Assembly: GCA_005405945.1 (NCBI GenBank)
Contig: BJHW01000001.1
Location: 7,006,001 to 7,070,000, forward strand
Source of the DNA: Streptomyces violaceusniger
GTDB lineage: Bacteria > Actinomycetota > Actinomycetes > Streptomycetales > Streptomycetaceae
Length of the DNA stretch: 64,000 nt
Direction: 5' to 3'
A model generated the notes under the pieces. That model made no database searches. It had not been told where the DNA came from and saw only the letters and a list, made by a program, of their open reading frames with translations. The position numbers and the translations under genes were made by a program. Below, piece by piece: positions 43,687 through 51,970 of the stretch. How positions within the stretch are numbered: the first letter of the stretch is position 1; each line of letters opens with the position of its first letter.

Positions 43687-44136
43687 ATGACCGAGCTCCG
43701 CAACCTCAAGCCCAATAAGTTCGACAGGATCTTCAACGGCTTCGCCAAGCGCCTGACGAAGATCGGCATCGGCCTGGCCGGAAGCCAGAACCTGGCCGTC
43801 CGCGGCCGCAAGAGCGGCGAGTGGCGCACCACCCCGGTCAACCCGCTGACCCTGCGCGGCGAGCGCTACCTCGTCTCTCCGCGCGGCCACACCCAGTGGG
43901 TGCGCAATATGCGCGCGGCCGGCGGCGGCGAACTGCGGCTGGGCCGCAGGGTGGAGCCGTTCACCGCCGTCGAGGTCGAGGACGGCGCGAAGCCGGAGAT
44001 CCTGCGGCTGTACCTGAAGAAGTGGGCGTGGGAGGTCGGCCGCTTCTTCGACGGTGTCGACGCGCGTTCGAGCGACGAGAAGCTGCTGGAGATCGCGCCC
44101 GGCTTCCCGGTGTTCAGGATCAGCGCGCGGGGATGA
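43687..44136 (+). CDS. Deazaflavin (F420)-dependent nitroreductase-family oxidoreductase
   Basis: 149 residues of the DDN/FDOR-B-like family. LAGSQNLAVRGRKSGEWRTTPVNPLTLRGERYLVSPRGHTQWVRNMRAAG holds the phosphate- and deazaflavin-binding residues, and GELRLGRRVEPFTAVEV closes the split beta-barrel. These enzymes use reduced F420 to reduce quinones, nitro compounds or enones. It is controlled by the divergent TetR protein. A GAGGG ribosome site precedes the ATG. Confidence 0.88.
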   Translation: MTELRNLKPNKFDRIFNGFAKRLTKIGIGLAGSQNLAVRGRKSGEWRTTPVNPLTLRGERYLVSPRGHTQWVRNMRAAGGGELRLGRRVEPFTAVEVEDGAKPEILRLYLKKWAWEVGRFFDGVDARSSDEKLLEIAPGFPVFRISARG

Positions 44137-44213
44137 CCCGCGGGCCGCGGGACCCGCCGACGACGCGTTCCACCGACCGCGTTGCCCAACTCGCCCACAG
44201 CGAAGGAAAACCC

Positions 44214-44914
44214 ATGTCCAGCAACCGCCCGTCGCCCTCGCGTAACCAGGTACGCACCACCGCGCTCACGATCGCGCTCGCCGCCGCGGGCGTCGTGGGG
44301 ATGGCCGCCCCGCGGACCCAAGCCGCACCCGCGAGGGCCAACACCACTCAGGCCGACACCACCCAGGCCGCCGCCCACCACAACGACCCCTCCACCTGCC
44401 GCGGCGAAGGCGTCGACCCCACCGCCCGGATCCGCTACCAGTCCGATGTCGTGATCAAGGCGCCGCTGAGCACCGTCTTCGCGTTGCAGACCGACGTGGA
44501 GCGCTGGCCGACCTGGCAGCCCCCGTCCTCGCCATGAAACGCCTCGACCCCGGCCCGCTCCGGAAGGGTTCGCGGTTCCGGTGGACCACCCCGGCGCCCG
44601 CCACCCCGACGACCCCCGCCACCACCCTCAACATCACCTCCACCGTCCACCAGCTCAAGCGCGACTCCTGCATCCGGTGGAGCGGGCCCGCGATCGGCGA
44701 GGGGCTGCGCATCGACGAGGGCGTCCATGTGTGGACCTTCACCAAGGTCAGGGGAGGCGTCCAGGTCCACACCGAGGAAACGTGGACGGGCGACCAGGTC
44801 GAGGCGGATATCCCCACCGCGACCGAGGCCCTGGGCCAGGGCCTCGAAGCGTGGTTGAGCAATCTGAAAACCACCGCCGAGACCGCCAACCGCCATGACC
44901 GGCAGCCTCTTTGA
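44214..44914 (+). CDS. Secreted SRPBCC-family protein (frameshifted near 44525)
   Basis: A long Sec signal region (RNQVRTTALTIALAAAGVVGMA, cleavage near APRTQA-A) leads to an SRPBCC/START-like domain: YQSDVVIKAPLSTVFALQTDVERWPTWQP, then after one missing base LAMKRLDPGPLRKGSRFRW, NITSTVHQLKRDSCIRWSG, VHVWTFTKVRGGVQVHTEETWTGD and a C-terminal helix. Corrected length is about 233 residues. Export is unusual for this fold. It lies 77 bases after the deazaflavin enzyme on the same strand, so it may share the TetR control and handle a hydrophobic ligand. Confidence 0.8.
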
Positions 44915-45062
44915 CTTCACCCATGGGTGATGCATACCTGATCGCCGCACGTCGTACGACTCTGGGCGAGCATGTGACCCGGACGGACAGCTTCGAGCAG
45001 GTGCCGGTGGTGTGGTGACGACTGCGGAACGGCTCCAGGGGTGACGACCGTCGTCGCGGGGG

Positions 45063-45335
45063 CTAGCGACCGTCGGTCACGCCCAGGCCGCGGCGTACGC
45101 CCACGAGGGTCTGCATGCCGATGATGACCCACACGAAGTTGGAAGTGACCGATGGCCAGGCGCCATTGGCGGCCGCCGATACGGCCAGCAGTGCGCCACC
45201 GAGCATGTTGATCGACTGGGATGTACGCGAATCCGGTTCGATCCGCCGACGTGACACCAGGGCGTAGGCCGTGGCGGTGCACAGGGCACCGATCCACCCG
45301 GCCGCTGCGGCGACCAGGGGCAGCAACTCCTCCAT
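45063..45335 (-). CDS. CBU_0592-like small membrane protein
   Basis: 90 residues with three membrane segments (LLPLVAAAAGWIGALCTATAYALV, INMLGGALLAVSAAANGAW, SNFVWVIIGMQTLVGV). The GWIGAL, SQSINMLGG and GAWPSV positions match the CBU_0592-type family of small integral membrane proteins of unknown function. It is divergent from a LysR regulator 71 bases away and may be its target. Confidence 0.78.
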   Translation of the reverse strand: MEELLPLVAAAAGWIGALCTATAYALVSRRRIEPDSRTSQSINMLGGALLAVSAAANGAWPSVTSNFVWVIIGMQTLVGVRRGLGVTDGR

Positions 45336-45406
45336 ACCGCCATGGTGGCGGCTACGGACATACACATCAATCGAAGTTGTCTTCCCCCGGCATTAAGCTG
45401 AACTGA

Positions 45407-46312
45407 ATGGATATCGACGCACGCAAACTGGCCGTACTGCTGGCCGTCCACCGGGCCGGAGGGGTGCTGGCGGCGGCGGATGTCCTGCATCTCACACCGT
45501 CGGCCGTTTCCCAGCAGATCGCCCGCCTGGAGGGCGCGGTGGGCGTCACCGTTCTGGACCGTCAGCCCCGCGGAGCCGTCCTCACGCAGGCGGGACGGGT
45601 TCTCGCCGAAACCGCGGAGCGCATCGAGTCCGAGCTGACCGACGCCCGCAAAGCACTGGCGGCGCTACAGGGGGAGGTGACGGGCACGGTCGTCATCAGC
45701 GCCTTCAAGACGGTGATCCGCATGCTGCTCGTACCGCTGGTGCACGGGCTGCGCGAGCAGTTCCCCGGTCTGGAACTGCTGATCCGGGAGATGGACGGCG
45801 AGAAGGCCCAGCAGGAGCTGCGGTCGGGTGCGGTCGACCTGATCATTCTGGAGGCTGAGACCCCCCTCGGCCACCGAGCCGCGCGCGGCACCCGCGATGT
45901 GCCGGTGTTGGAGGAACCGTGGGTGGTGGTCATGCCCGCGGCGACGCCGGTCCCGGTCAGTACGGCGGACCTGGAGCACCTCACCTGGCTCGGGGTCGAC
46001 CCGGACGCGGCCGCCCACAGCGCCACCGAACAGGCCCGGCGCGGTCTGAAGGCCACGCCCCCGGCCCACAGCTACTACGACTACGACGTCGCGCTCTCAC
46101 TGGTGTCGGGAGGACTGGGCATAGCGATCGTGCCCGCCTTGGCCGTGCTGGGTGTGCTGCCCGACGGCGTAAAGGCGGTGTCCCTGCCCGGCCTGGGCAC
46201 CCGCCGCCTGATCGCCCGGCACCGCACCACCCGCTCCGAGCCCCGCAAGGAAGTCCTGACCGTCCTCGACGCCATCATCGCGTCCGCCGCGGAGCTCGAC
46301 ACCAACGTATAG
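45407..46312 (+). CDS. LysR family transcriptional regulator
   Basis: 301 residues. The HTH (LAVLLAVHRAGGVLAAADVLHLTPSAVSQQIARLEGAVG) is clear, and the substrate domain has GTVVISAFKTVIRMLLVPLV, VDLIILEAE and VVVMPAATPVPVS, with a C-terminal LGIAIVPALAVLG. It is divergent from the small membrane protein. It is convergent with the next gene, with 11 bases between the ends. Confidence 0.92.
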   Translation: MDIDARKLAVLLAVHRAGGVLAAADVLHLTPSAVSQQIARLEGAVGVTVLDRQPRGAVLTQAGRVLAETAERIESELTDARKALAALQGEVTGTVVISAFKTVIRMLLVPLVHGLREQFPGLELLIREMDGEKAQQELRSGAVDLIILEAETPLGHRAARGTRDVPVLEEPWVVVMPAATPVPVSTADLEHLTWLGVDPDAAAHSATEQARRGLKATPPAHSYYDYDVALSLVSGGLGIAIVPALAVLGVLPDGVKAVSLPGLGTRRLIARHRTTRSEPRKEVLTVLDAIIASAAELDTNV

Positions 46313-46323
46313 TCGGCCGCTGG

Positions 46324-46629
46324 TCAGCCGCCCAAGGACCAGAGAAGGGCGGTGGTGCCGAAGAATCCAACGGCACCGAGGGCGGCTCCGACAATGGCGA
46401 TCCACGGGCGCCCGACCCCGCGGCGGGCGTGGTGGCCACCCATGGCCCCGAGAACGATGGCGAGCGCCCCGGCGATGATCGTCCACGGAAGGGCGATGAG
46501 CACGAGCGTGGACCCAAATACGCCCAATGCGCCCACGGCGGAGAACACGCCGAGGACAAGCGCGGTGGGGCCCAGTGCGACGGCGGGCGAGTCACTTCGC
46601 CCGGCTCCGGACACGGTCGACTCGGACAT
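46324..46629 (-). CDS. Small membrane protein, DUF4190-like
   Basis: 101 residues. A short hydrophilic start (SESTVSGAGRSDSPA) is followed by a long hydrophobic hairpin (ALGPTALVLGVFSAVGALGVF, TLVLIALPWTIIAGALAIVLGAMG) and a third segment. The hairpin pattern with GxHHARR resembles DUF4190-type proteins. ATG at 46629 has GGGTGCAG upstream, a weak site. Function unknown. Confidence 0.72.
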   Translation of the reverse strand: MSESTVSGAGRSDSPAVALGPTALVLGVFSAVGALGVFGSTLVLIALPWTIIAGALAIVLGAMGGHHARRGVGRPWIAIVGAALGAVGFFGTTALLWSLGG

Positions 46630-46870
46630 GACCTGCACCCCCGTGGGATGGGTTCCTGTTCTTGTACTGATCGTACCGATGGGGGTGCGGCTGACCGATG
46701 GGGGCACCACGTAGCGGGGATGCCGCCTGTCATACGGCGATGATCGGGGTCGTACTTCACCGGCTGCGGCGGTGTACCGCCTGACGCAGCTTTCAGCGGG
46801 GACGACCCCGGTCCCGCGTCCGGCTCCAGGAGCGTCGTCCTGTAACAGATCCACATACAATCGTCACCAG

Positions 46871-47594
46871 TCACCCATGTCTGGCGCCGTCCTTCTTACC
46901 CGAAGCCGCCCAGCCGGGAGTCGCGGGGAGGAGGAAGGAGAGCCCGTTGTCGACGACGCGCCGGTTCGGGACCGGCAGGTCGTCGAGTCTGTGCAGGAAG
47001 CGGAATTCGTCGTCGCCGAATCCGATGAACTGCCAGAAGATGGGCAGCCTCGCGGCCGTGCACAGTACATGCTCTGCCGCTGCCTTGGACGTGGGGGAGC
47101 CGTCGGTCTGGAAGACGACGAATGCCGGGTCGTCGGCCCCGGACGCCCGGTAGTGGTCGATGACGGCCTGCATGGCGACGTGGTAGTTGGTGCGGCCCAT
47201 GTGGCCCATCGAGTCGTGTAGGGGGTTGATCCGGTCCCGGTAGGCGTCGAGACTGATCTCGAGGGTTCCGTCGATGCCCGTGGAGAAGAAGACGACCGGC
47301 ACGACCCCGTCGTCATCGAGGTTGGCCGCGAGGGCGAGTGTCTGCTCTGCCAAGTGCTGTACGGAGCCGTCCCGGTAGTACCGGCGCATGCTTCCGGAGC
47401 GGTCGAGTACCAGATACACCGCGGCCCGTTGCCCACCGGCTTCGTGCTTGGGCCAAGGAGACCGCAGCGGTCTTGTAGAGGCTGACCAGCCCTGGAGCCT
47501 GGGCGGCGGCCTTTTCCAGACTGATCGCGGGAGCTGACGCTTTGGGGCGCTTGCGGTAGTCGATTTTTGGACGCCTGCGGTAATCGATGGCCAT
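46871..47594 (-). pseudogene. VWA-domain protein, TerF-like, with frameshift and replaced C-terminus
   Basis: The N-terminus (IDYRRRPKIDYRKRPKASA, then LEKAAAQAPGLVSLYKTAAVSL) belongs to the tellurium-resistance/VWA group. Near 47445 one extra base (or two missing) shifts the frame to AAVYLVLDRSGSMRRYY, with the metal motif DxSxS, then TDGSPTSKAAAEHVL. After VPNRRVVDN (46946) the sequence departs from the family: LSFLLPATPGWAAS replaces the normal tail, which is instead present in the second copy at 56205. The shift is of the opposite type to the other frameshifts in the window, so this looks like a genuinely rearranged gene. Confidence 0.75.
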
Positions 47595-47777
47595 AGCGGT
47601 GATTGTCCCCCAACTGACGAAATACGTCTCGCTTGGCGAACCCTCTCAGGGTCGTACCTCGACGGTGATGGAGGGCGGTCGGGAGCATCCCGCACTGGGT
47701 ACGCTCGATGTGGATCGATCAACGCTCAGTGAGGCCACGACAGTGGGGGTGCCCCTTGGTCGGGTCCGTCGCACCCA

Positions 47778-48047
47778 ATGCCCTTGTTCACCTCATGGCC
47801 CTGGGACGATCAACTCGCATTCGTCTTCGACGGCGGAACGCTCTCACCCGGCCAGATCAGCGGTTTGCACCCGCATGACCACGAGCTCTCGGCCTGCGCG
47901 TTCCTCCCATCGGACGGCGCCCTGGCCATGCTCCCGCCCCGCACCCGCCGACGAGCTACCCACGCGCTCCGAGCCCTGGCCGAGCAGCACCCGGCGTACC
48001 TGGAGAACGGTGAACGCTCGGTTCCGTACAACGTCGATTGCCGCTGA
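47778..48047 (+). pseudogene. NUDIX hydrolase, 3' fragment
   Basis: About 89 codons: FVFDGGTLSPGQISGL, HDHELSACAFLPSDGALAMLPPRTRRRATHALRALAEQHPAYLENG. This is the region after the NUDIX box in NUDIX hydrolases; the N-terminal half with the catalytic box is missing. It is divergent from the VWA gene. A shorter, diverged copy lies at 56614-56743, also next to the second VWA fragment. Confidence 0.65.
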
Positions 48048-48174
48048 GCGGCGTCACGGTCAGGGATTCAGAAGGCAGCCCCGGCGGGTGCCAGGCCGAA
48101 CATTCCGGCCGACGCCTCGCGGATGGCGGCCCGGCTGCGCATGGGGTCCTGGCCGGGCTCATGGGCGGTCAGGG

Positions 48175-48768
48175 CTACGGCTCCCGTACGACGTCGGCGA
48201 TGACGGCGGTGACCATCTTGCGGACGGCCCCGGCGTTCGGCGGCGCGGCTTCGCGGTCCGCGAAGAGCAGGTGCCCGGCCCCGATCACCGTGGGCGCGAG
48301 CGCGCCGATGTCGGCGTCGGCCGCGATGCGCCCCCTGTCCCGCTCGGCGGCGAGGTAGGAGGCGATCATCGCCGTGGCCTCGGTCAGGAGCGGCACGCCG
48401 GTCGGCGTGGTCTCGCGGAGCCGGGCGCGGAGTTCGTCCCGCGAGGTGACGAGGCTGACGATGGCCACGGCGACCGACTCGAACAGGGTCGTCAGCGCGT
48501 CGGCGAGGTGGTCGGCGACGGGGCCGGTCCCGGCGGAGTCGCGCAGGGCGGCGGACTGGTGGTCGAGCCGGGCGATGCGATCCCGTACGAGCTCGGCGAG
48601 GAAGGCGTCGAAGTCGGCGAAGTGCCGGTGCAGGACGCCCTTCGCGCAGCCCGCCTCCGTAGTGACCGCCCGACTGGTCAGCGCGCTCGGCCCGTCCCGG
48701 AGCAGGACTCGCTCGGCGGCCTGGAACAACTGCTCGCGTACGTCACGCATGGCCACCCCTGTCGGCAC
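48175..48768 (-). CDS. TetR family transcriptional regulator
   Basis: 197 residues from the GTG at 48768, chosen for its strong GAGGAGGG ribosome site; an ATG at 48750 is also possible. HTH: EQLFQAAERVLLRDGPSALTSRAVTTEAGCAKGVLHRHFADFDAFLAELV. It is divergent from a methyltransferase gene; two tandem palindromes with GTGGGC/GCCCAC arms lie between, the second on the methyltransferase start codon. Confidence 0.9.
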   Translation of the reverse strand: MPTGVAMRDVREQLFQAAERVLLRDGPSALTSRAVTTEAGCAKGVLHRHFADFDAFLAELVRDRIARLDHQSAALRDSAGTGPVADHLADALTTLFESVAVAIVSLVTSRDELRARLRETTPTGVPLLTEATAMIASYLAAERDRGRIAADADIGALAPTVIGAGHLLFADREAAPPNAGAVRKMVTAVIADVVREP

Positions 48769-48811
48769 CGTGCGTCCCTCCTCAGCTTGCTCGTGGACCC
48801 GCCCGGTTGAC

Positions 48812-48831
48812 GAGTGGGCAGGTGCCCACTC
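48812..48831. promoter_or_regulatory. TetR operator 1
   Basis: GAGTGGGCA and TGCCCACTC, perfect 9-base arms with a 2-base centre. The centre lies about 21 bp from operator 2, two helical turns. Confidence 0.85.
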
Positions 48832-48833
48832 AT

Positions 48834-48851
48834 AGTGGGCGCATGCCCACT
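48834..48851. promoter_or_regulatory. TetR operator 2, covering the methyltransferase start codon
   Basis: AGTGGGC-GCAT-GCCCACT. The ATG at 48843-48845 lies inside the palindrome, so a bound repressor would block both initiation and the leaderless start. Confidence 0.85.
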
Positions 48852-49703
48852 CTATCGTTCTCCGGGAACGAGCCCCATCAACATCGGCAGATGGCCGAGT
48901 CGTTCGGCGTGGACGCCGAACGCTACGACCAGGCCCGGCCTCGCTACCCCCAGGCCATGGTGGACCGGATCGCCACCGGCGGCCCGGGCCCCGAGGTCTC
49001 CCGTGCCCCCGACGTCCCCGATGCTCCCGACGTCCCCGACATCCTCGACGTCGGCTGTGGCACCGGTATCGCGGCCCGGCAGTTCCAGCGGGCCGGCCGC
49101 ACGGTGCTCGGTGTCGAGCCGGACGCGCGGATGGCCGACGTGGCGCGGCGGCTCGGGACGGAGGTCGAGGTCGCGACGTTCGAAGCCTGGGATCCGGCCG
49201 GTCGGCACTTCGACGCGGTGATCGCGGGCCAGGCGTGGCACTGGATCGACCCGGTCGCGGGGGCGGCCAAAGCCGCCCAAGTGCTGCGGCCTCGCGCCCG
49301 GCTGGCCGCGTTCTGGAACGTGTTCCGGCTCCCACCCGATCTGGCCGAAGCCGTCGCCGCGGTCTGCCGACGGGTGATGCCCGACGCACCGTTCGACTTC
49401 CGGGCGGTGACGCGGGGCGGCCCGGACGTGTACCAGCCGATCCTCGCCAAGGCCGCCGACGGGATACGGGCGGCGGGCGCGTTCGCCGAACCGGAGCAGT
49501 GGCGGTTCGACTGGGAGTGGACCTACGCCCGGGACGCCTGGCTGGAGCAGATCCCCACCCAGGGCGCCTTCACCCGACTCCCTCCGGCCGAGCTGGCGGA
49601 GGTGCTGGAGGGCGTCGGCGCGGCCATCGACGCGATGGGCGGCAGCTTCACGATGCCATACGCGACGGTGGTGCTCACCACGACCCGAACCGCCCCCGCC
49701 TGA
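48843..49703 (+). CDS. Class I SAM-dependent methyltransferase
   Basis: 286 residues. It resembles the UbiE/Methyltransf_11 group: MAESFGVDAERYDQARPRYP at the front, motif I ILDVGCGTGIAARQFQRAG, VLGVEPDARMADVARRLG, and the post-motif region VIAGQAWHWIDPVAGAAKAAQVLRP. It contains a small Pro/Asp repeat (APDVPDAPDVPDI) before motif I. Probably leaderless: the start lies within the TetR operator. Substrate unknown. Confidence 0.88.
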   Translation: MPTLSFSGNEPHQHRQMAESFGVDAERYDQARPRYPQAMVDRIATGGPGPEVSRAPDVPDAPDVPDILDVGCGTGIAARQFQRAGRTVLGVEPDARMADVARRLGTEVEVATFEAWDPAGRHFDAVIAGQAWHWIDPVAGAAKAAQVLRPRARLAAFWNVFRLPPDLAEAVAAVCRRVMPDAPFDFRAVTRGGPDVYQPILAKAADGIRAAGAFAEPEQWRFDWEWTYARDAWLEQIPTQGAFTRLPPAELAEVLEGVGAAIDAMGGSFTMPYATVVLTTTRTAPA

Positions 49704-49940
49704 CCCCGCGCTCCGGCTCCTCGGTCGTTCCGGCGAGCACTTACGAGCGCAGGTGGGCCGTCAGCCCGTCGGCGACCGGGTATGGGAACAATCCGCGGGC
49801 GCCGAAGGCCAACGTCCACATCAGGAGCCGAAATGCCGCGATTCGCTCCGTACCTCCCATGCCCGGCCCCAGGTAGTGGTGGGAAAGGAAGAGCCCGAAC
49901 GGAAAGGCGGTCGGCGCCTCGAACAACCCACCCCCTTCTC

Positions 49941-50776
49941 TCACGGGCTTTCTCCGACCTGCTCGTCGCGAGACCTCGGCCCGGACGTCTCGGCACGCAC
50001 CGGCCCCAACTGCGGTCGCTTGGCGGTGCGGCCGTCGCCGGAGGAGCGGCCGCGGAGGCGGCGGGTGAGCCAGGGGCCGAGGAAGGCGGCGGTCCAGCGC
50101 AGTTCGTCGGTGGCGGCGCGCCAGCGGGTGGGTGCGGGCGTCGCCGGTGGCGGCAGGGGGTGGCTCCAGGTGTCGTCGGCGCCCGGGAGGCTGAGGGCGT
50201 GGGCGAGGGCGGCGGCGATGCGCTGGTGGCCGAGGGGGCTGGCGTGGAGGCGGTCACGGCTCCACAGCAGGGGATCGGTGACGACGGGGTGGTGGCCGGT
50301 TTCGGCGACGGTGACCCCGTGACGCCGTGCGGCGTCGCGGACGCGCTCGTTCAGGGCGACGACGCGCGGGGTCAGGGGCGCGCCAGGGGGCTGATGCGGG
50401 CGGGGTCGGGAAAGGTGAGCGTGGCGACGAGGGCGCCTTGCGCGGTGAGCGCGGCGAACATCGCCTCCAGGTGGTGGGCGACGTGGTCGGCGTCGAAGCG
50501 GGGGCGGAGGACGTCGTTGACCCCGGCGACGACGGTGGCCAGGTCGGGTCGGAGGGCCAGGGCGGGGGCGAGCTGTTCCGCGTGGACCTGCGCGGCGAGG
50601 CGGCCCCGCACGGCCAGATTGGCGTAGCAGAGGCCGGGGTTGGCGCGGGCGAGGTGCTCGGCGAGACGGTCGGCGAACCCGCGCAGACCCGTGGTGTCGT
50701 CGCCGTCGCCCTGGCCCTCGGTCTGGCTGTCGCCCAGCGCGACGTAGCGGCTGTACGCCGCGTCAGTGTCGAGCAC
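49941..50776 (-). CDS. SGNH/GDSL-family hydrolase (frameshifted near 50387)
   Basis: Block I is YVALGDSQTEGQGD with the nucleophile Ser; the GxND block is TVVAGVNDVLRP. After one missing base near 50387 the protein continues LTPRVVALNERVRDAARRHG, DPLLWSRDRLHASPLGHQRIA (DxxH of block V) and a C-terminal part of about 90 residues, ending at 49941. Corrected length is about 278 residues. No signal peptide, so probably intracellular. The ATG at 50776 overlaps the PadR gene by 14 bases, so they form one unit. Confidence 0.83.
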
Positions 50777-51332
50777 GGCTGTGCTTCCTCTCTCGTAGGA
50801 CGGTGATCGTGCGCTCGCACCAGTCGCGGTTGCCCTGTTCCAGGGCCAGGCCGCGCAGGCATGTCAGGTACGGGCCGATGCGGCGGCCGTGGCGCAGGAA
50901 CTCCTCCTCCGTAAGGTCACCGCGCATCTTGCGCAGCAGCTTGCCGAAGAGCTGGATCTTGGCCTCGGCGAAGGCGGCGCGCTCGCTGAGCTGGGCGATC
51001 AGGGTCTCGCTGTCGACGTGATCGGCGGCCTGGACCTTGACGAGCAGGTCGTCGCGGATGAAGGACGGCTTCGCGAACGCGGCCGTGAACTCCTCCAGCT
51101 CCGCCAGCCCGGCATCGGTCACATGGAACAGGCGCTTGGTGGGGCGGGTCTCCTGGACCACCGCCCGGCCCGCGATGAGTCCGTCCTTCTCCAGGCGGGT
51201 CAGCTCGGCGTAGAGCTGCTGTGGCTGGGCGTGCCAGAAGTTGGCCACGCCGATGTCGAACGCCTTGGTCAGCTGGTATCCACTGAGCTCCCCCTCGAGC
51301 AGCGCCGCCAGCACGGCGTGCCGTAGGGCCAT
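50763..51332 (-). CDS. PadR family transcriptional regulator
   Basis: 189 residues. LRHAVLAALLEGELSGYQLTKAFDIG and FWHAQPQQLYAELTRLEKDGLIAGR are the PadR winged helix; a C-terminal helical dimerisation part follows (FAEAKIQLFGKLLRKMRGDLTEEEF). GGAGGAGG precedes the ATG at 51332. It leads the unit with the SGNH hydrolase and is divergent from the SnoaL-like gene. A palindrome at 51429-51448 in the gap is the likely operator for both. Confidence 0.92.
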   Translation of the reverse strand: MALRHAVLAALLEGELSGYQLTKAFDIGVANFWHAQPQQLYAELTRLEKDGLIAGRAVVQETRPTKRLFHVTDAGLAELEEFTAAFAKPSFIRDDLLVKVQAADHVDSETLIAQLSERAAFAEAKIQLFGKLLRKMRGDLTEEEFLRHGRRIGPYLTCLRGLALEQGNRDWCERTITVLRERKHSRARH

Positions 51333-51428
51333 CGGATCGCCTCCTCCGTGTCTCCGTGCCGCCGTGTCGCCATGCCTCCGTGCCGCTGCGGGCCCCTGCA
51401 TGCCTCTGTCGCCGGGCACGCGGCCATG

Positions 51429-51448
51429 GTAGTCATAAAAATGACTAC
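51429..51448. promoter_or_regulatory. PadR operator
   Basis: Perfect 8-base arms GTAGTCAT and ATGACTAC around AAAA. A further half-site ATGACTAG lies at 51457-51464. Both are in the gap between PadR and the SnoaL-like gene; this is the only A/T-rich dyad there. Confidence 0.85.
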
Positions 51449-51481
51449 TCACATTCATGACTAGGGAAGAGGGCGCGCGCA

Positions 51482-51922
51482 ATGACGACCACTGCCGACC
51501 GTTTCCGTACCGCCATCGACAACCGGGACCTCACGGCCCTGGACGACCTGTTCACCGAGGACATCCGCTTCTACAGCCCCGTCAAGTTCACCCCCTTCGA
51601 GGGCAAACCGATGGTGCTGGGCCTCTTCGGGGTCCTGCTGCGCACGTTCCAGGACTTCCGCTACATCGGCGACTACACCGGCACCGCGCAGACCAGCACC
51701 GACGGCACGTCCGCCCCGTCGGCGGTGCTGGTCTTCCGTGCCGGGGTGGGCGACAAGGAGATCCACGGCATCGACCTGCTGCACTTCGCCGACGACGGCC
51801 GCATCAAGGAGTTCACCGTCATGGTCCGCCCCCAGTCCGCCGTCCACGCCCTCGGCGAAGCGGTCCTCGCGGGCCTGGTCGAAGACGGCCTCGCCCCGGC
51901 GCCGACGCCCTCCGGCCGGTAG
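51482..51922 (+). CDS. SnoaL/NTF2-like protein
   Basis: 146 residues. TTTADRFRTAIDNRDLTALDDLFTEDIRFYSPVKFTPFEGKPMV is the usual start of SnoaL-like cone-fold proteins; VGDKEIHGIDLLHFADDGRIKEFTVMVRPQSAV is the end. Members are isomerases, cyclases or binding proteins. It starts near the PadR operator and is likely repressed by that protein. A further GAGGGCG ribosome site precedes the ATG. Confidence 0.85.
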   Translation: MTTTADRFRTAIDNRDLTALDDLFTEDIRFYSPVKFTPFEGKPMVLGLFGVLLRTFQDFRYIGDYTGTAQTSTDGTSAPSAVLVFRAGVGDKEIHGIDLLHFADDGRIKEFTVMVRPQSAVHALGEAVLAGLVEDGLAPAPTPSGR

Positions 51923-51970
51923 CCGCGCGGCTCAGGGGGCCCGCGAAGGGGTGGCGGTGCGACCTCTCGC

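Noticed and set aside
49741..49944. 67-codon minus-strand frame after the methyltransferase
   Set aside because: Contains plausible hydrophobic stretches but no recognised family, no ribosome site, and it overlaps the end of the corrected SGNH hydrolase. A decayed fragment cannot be excluded.
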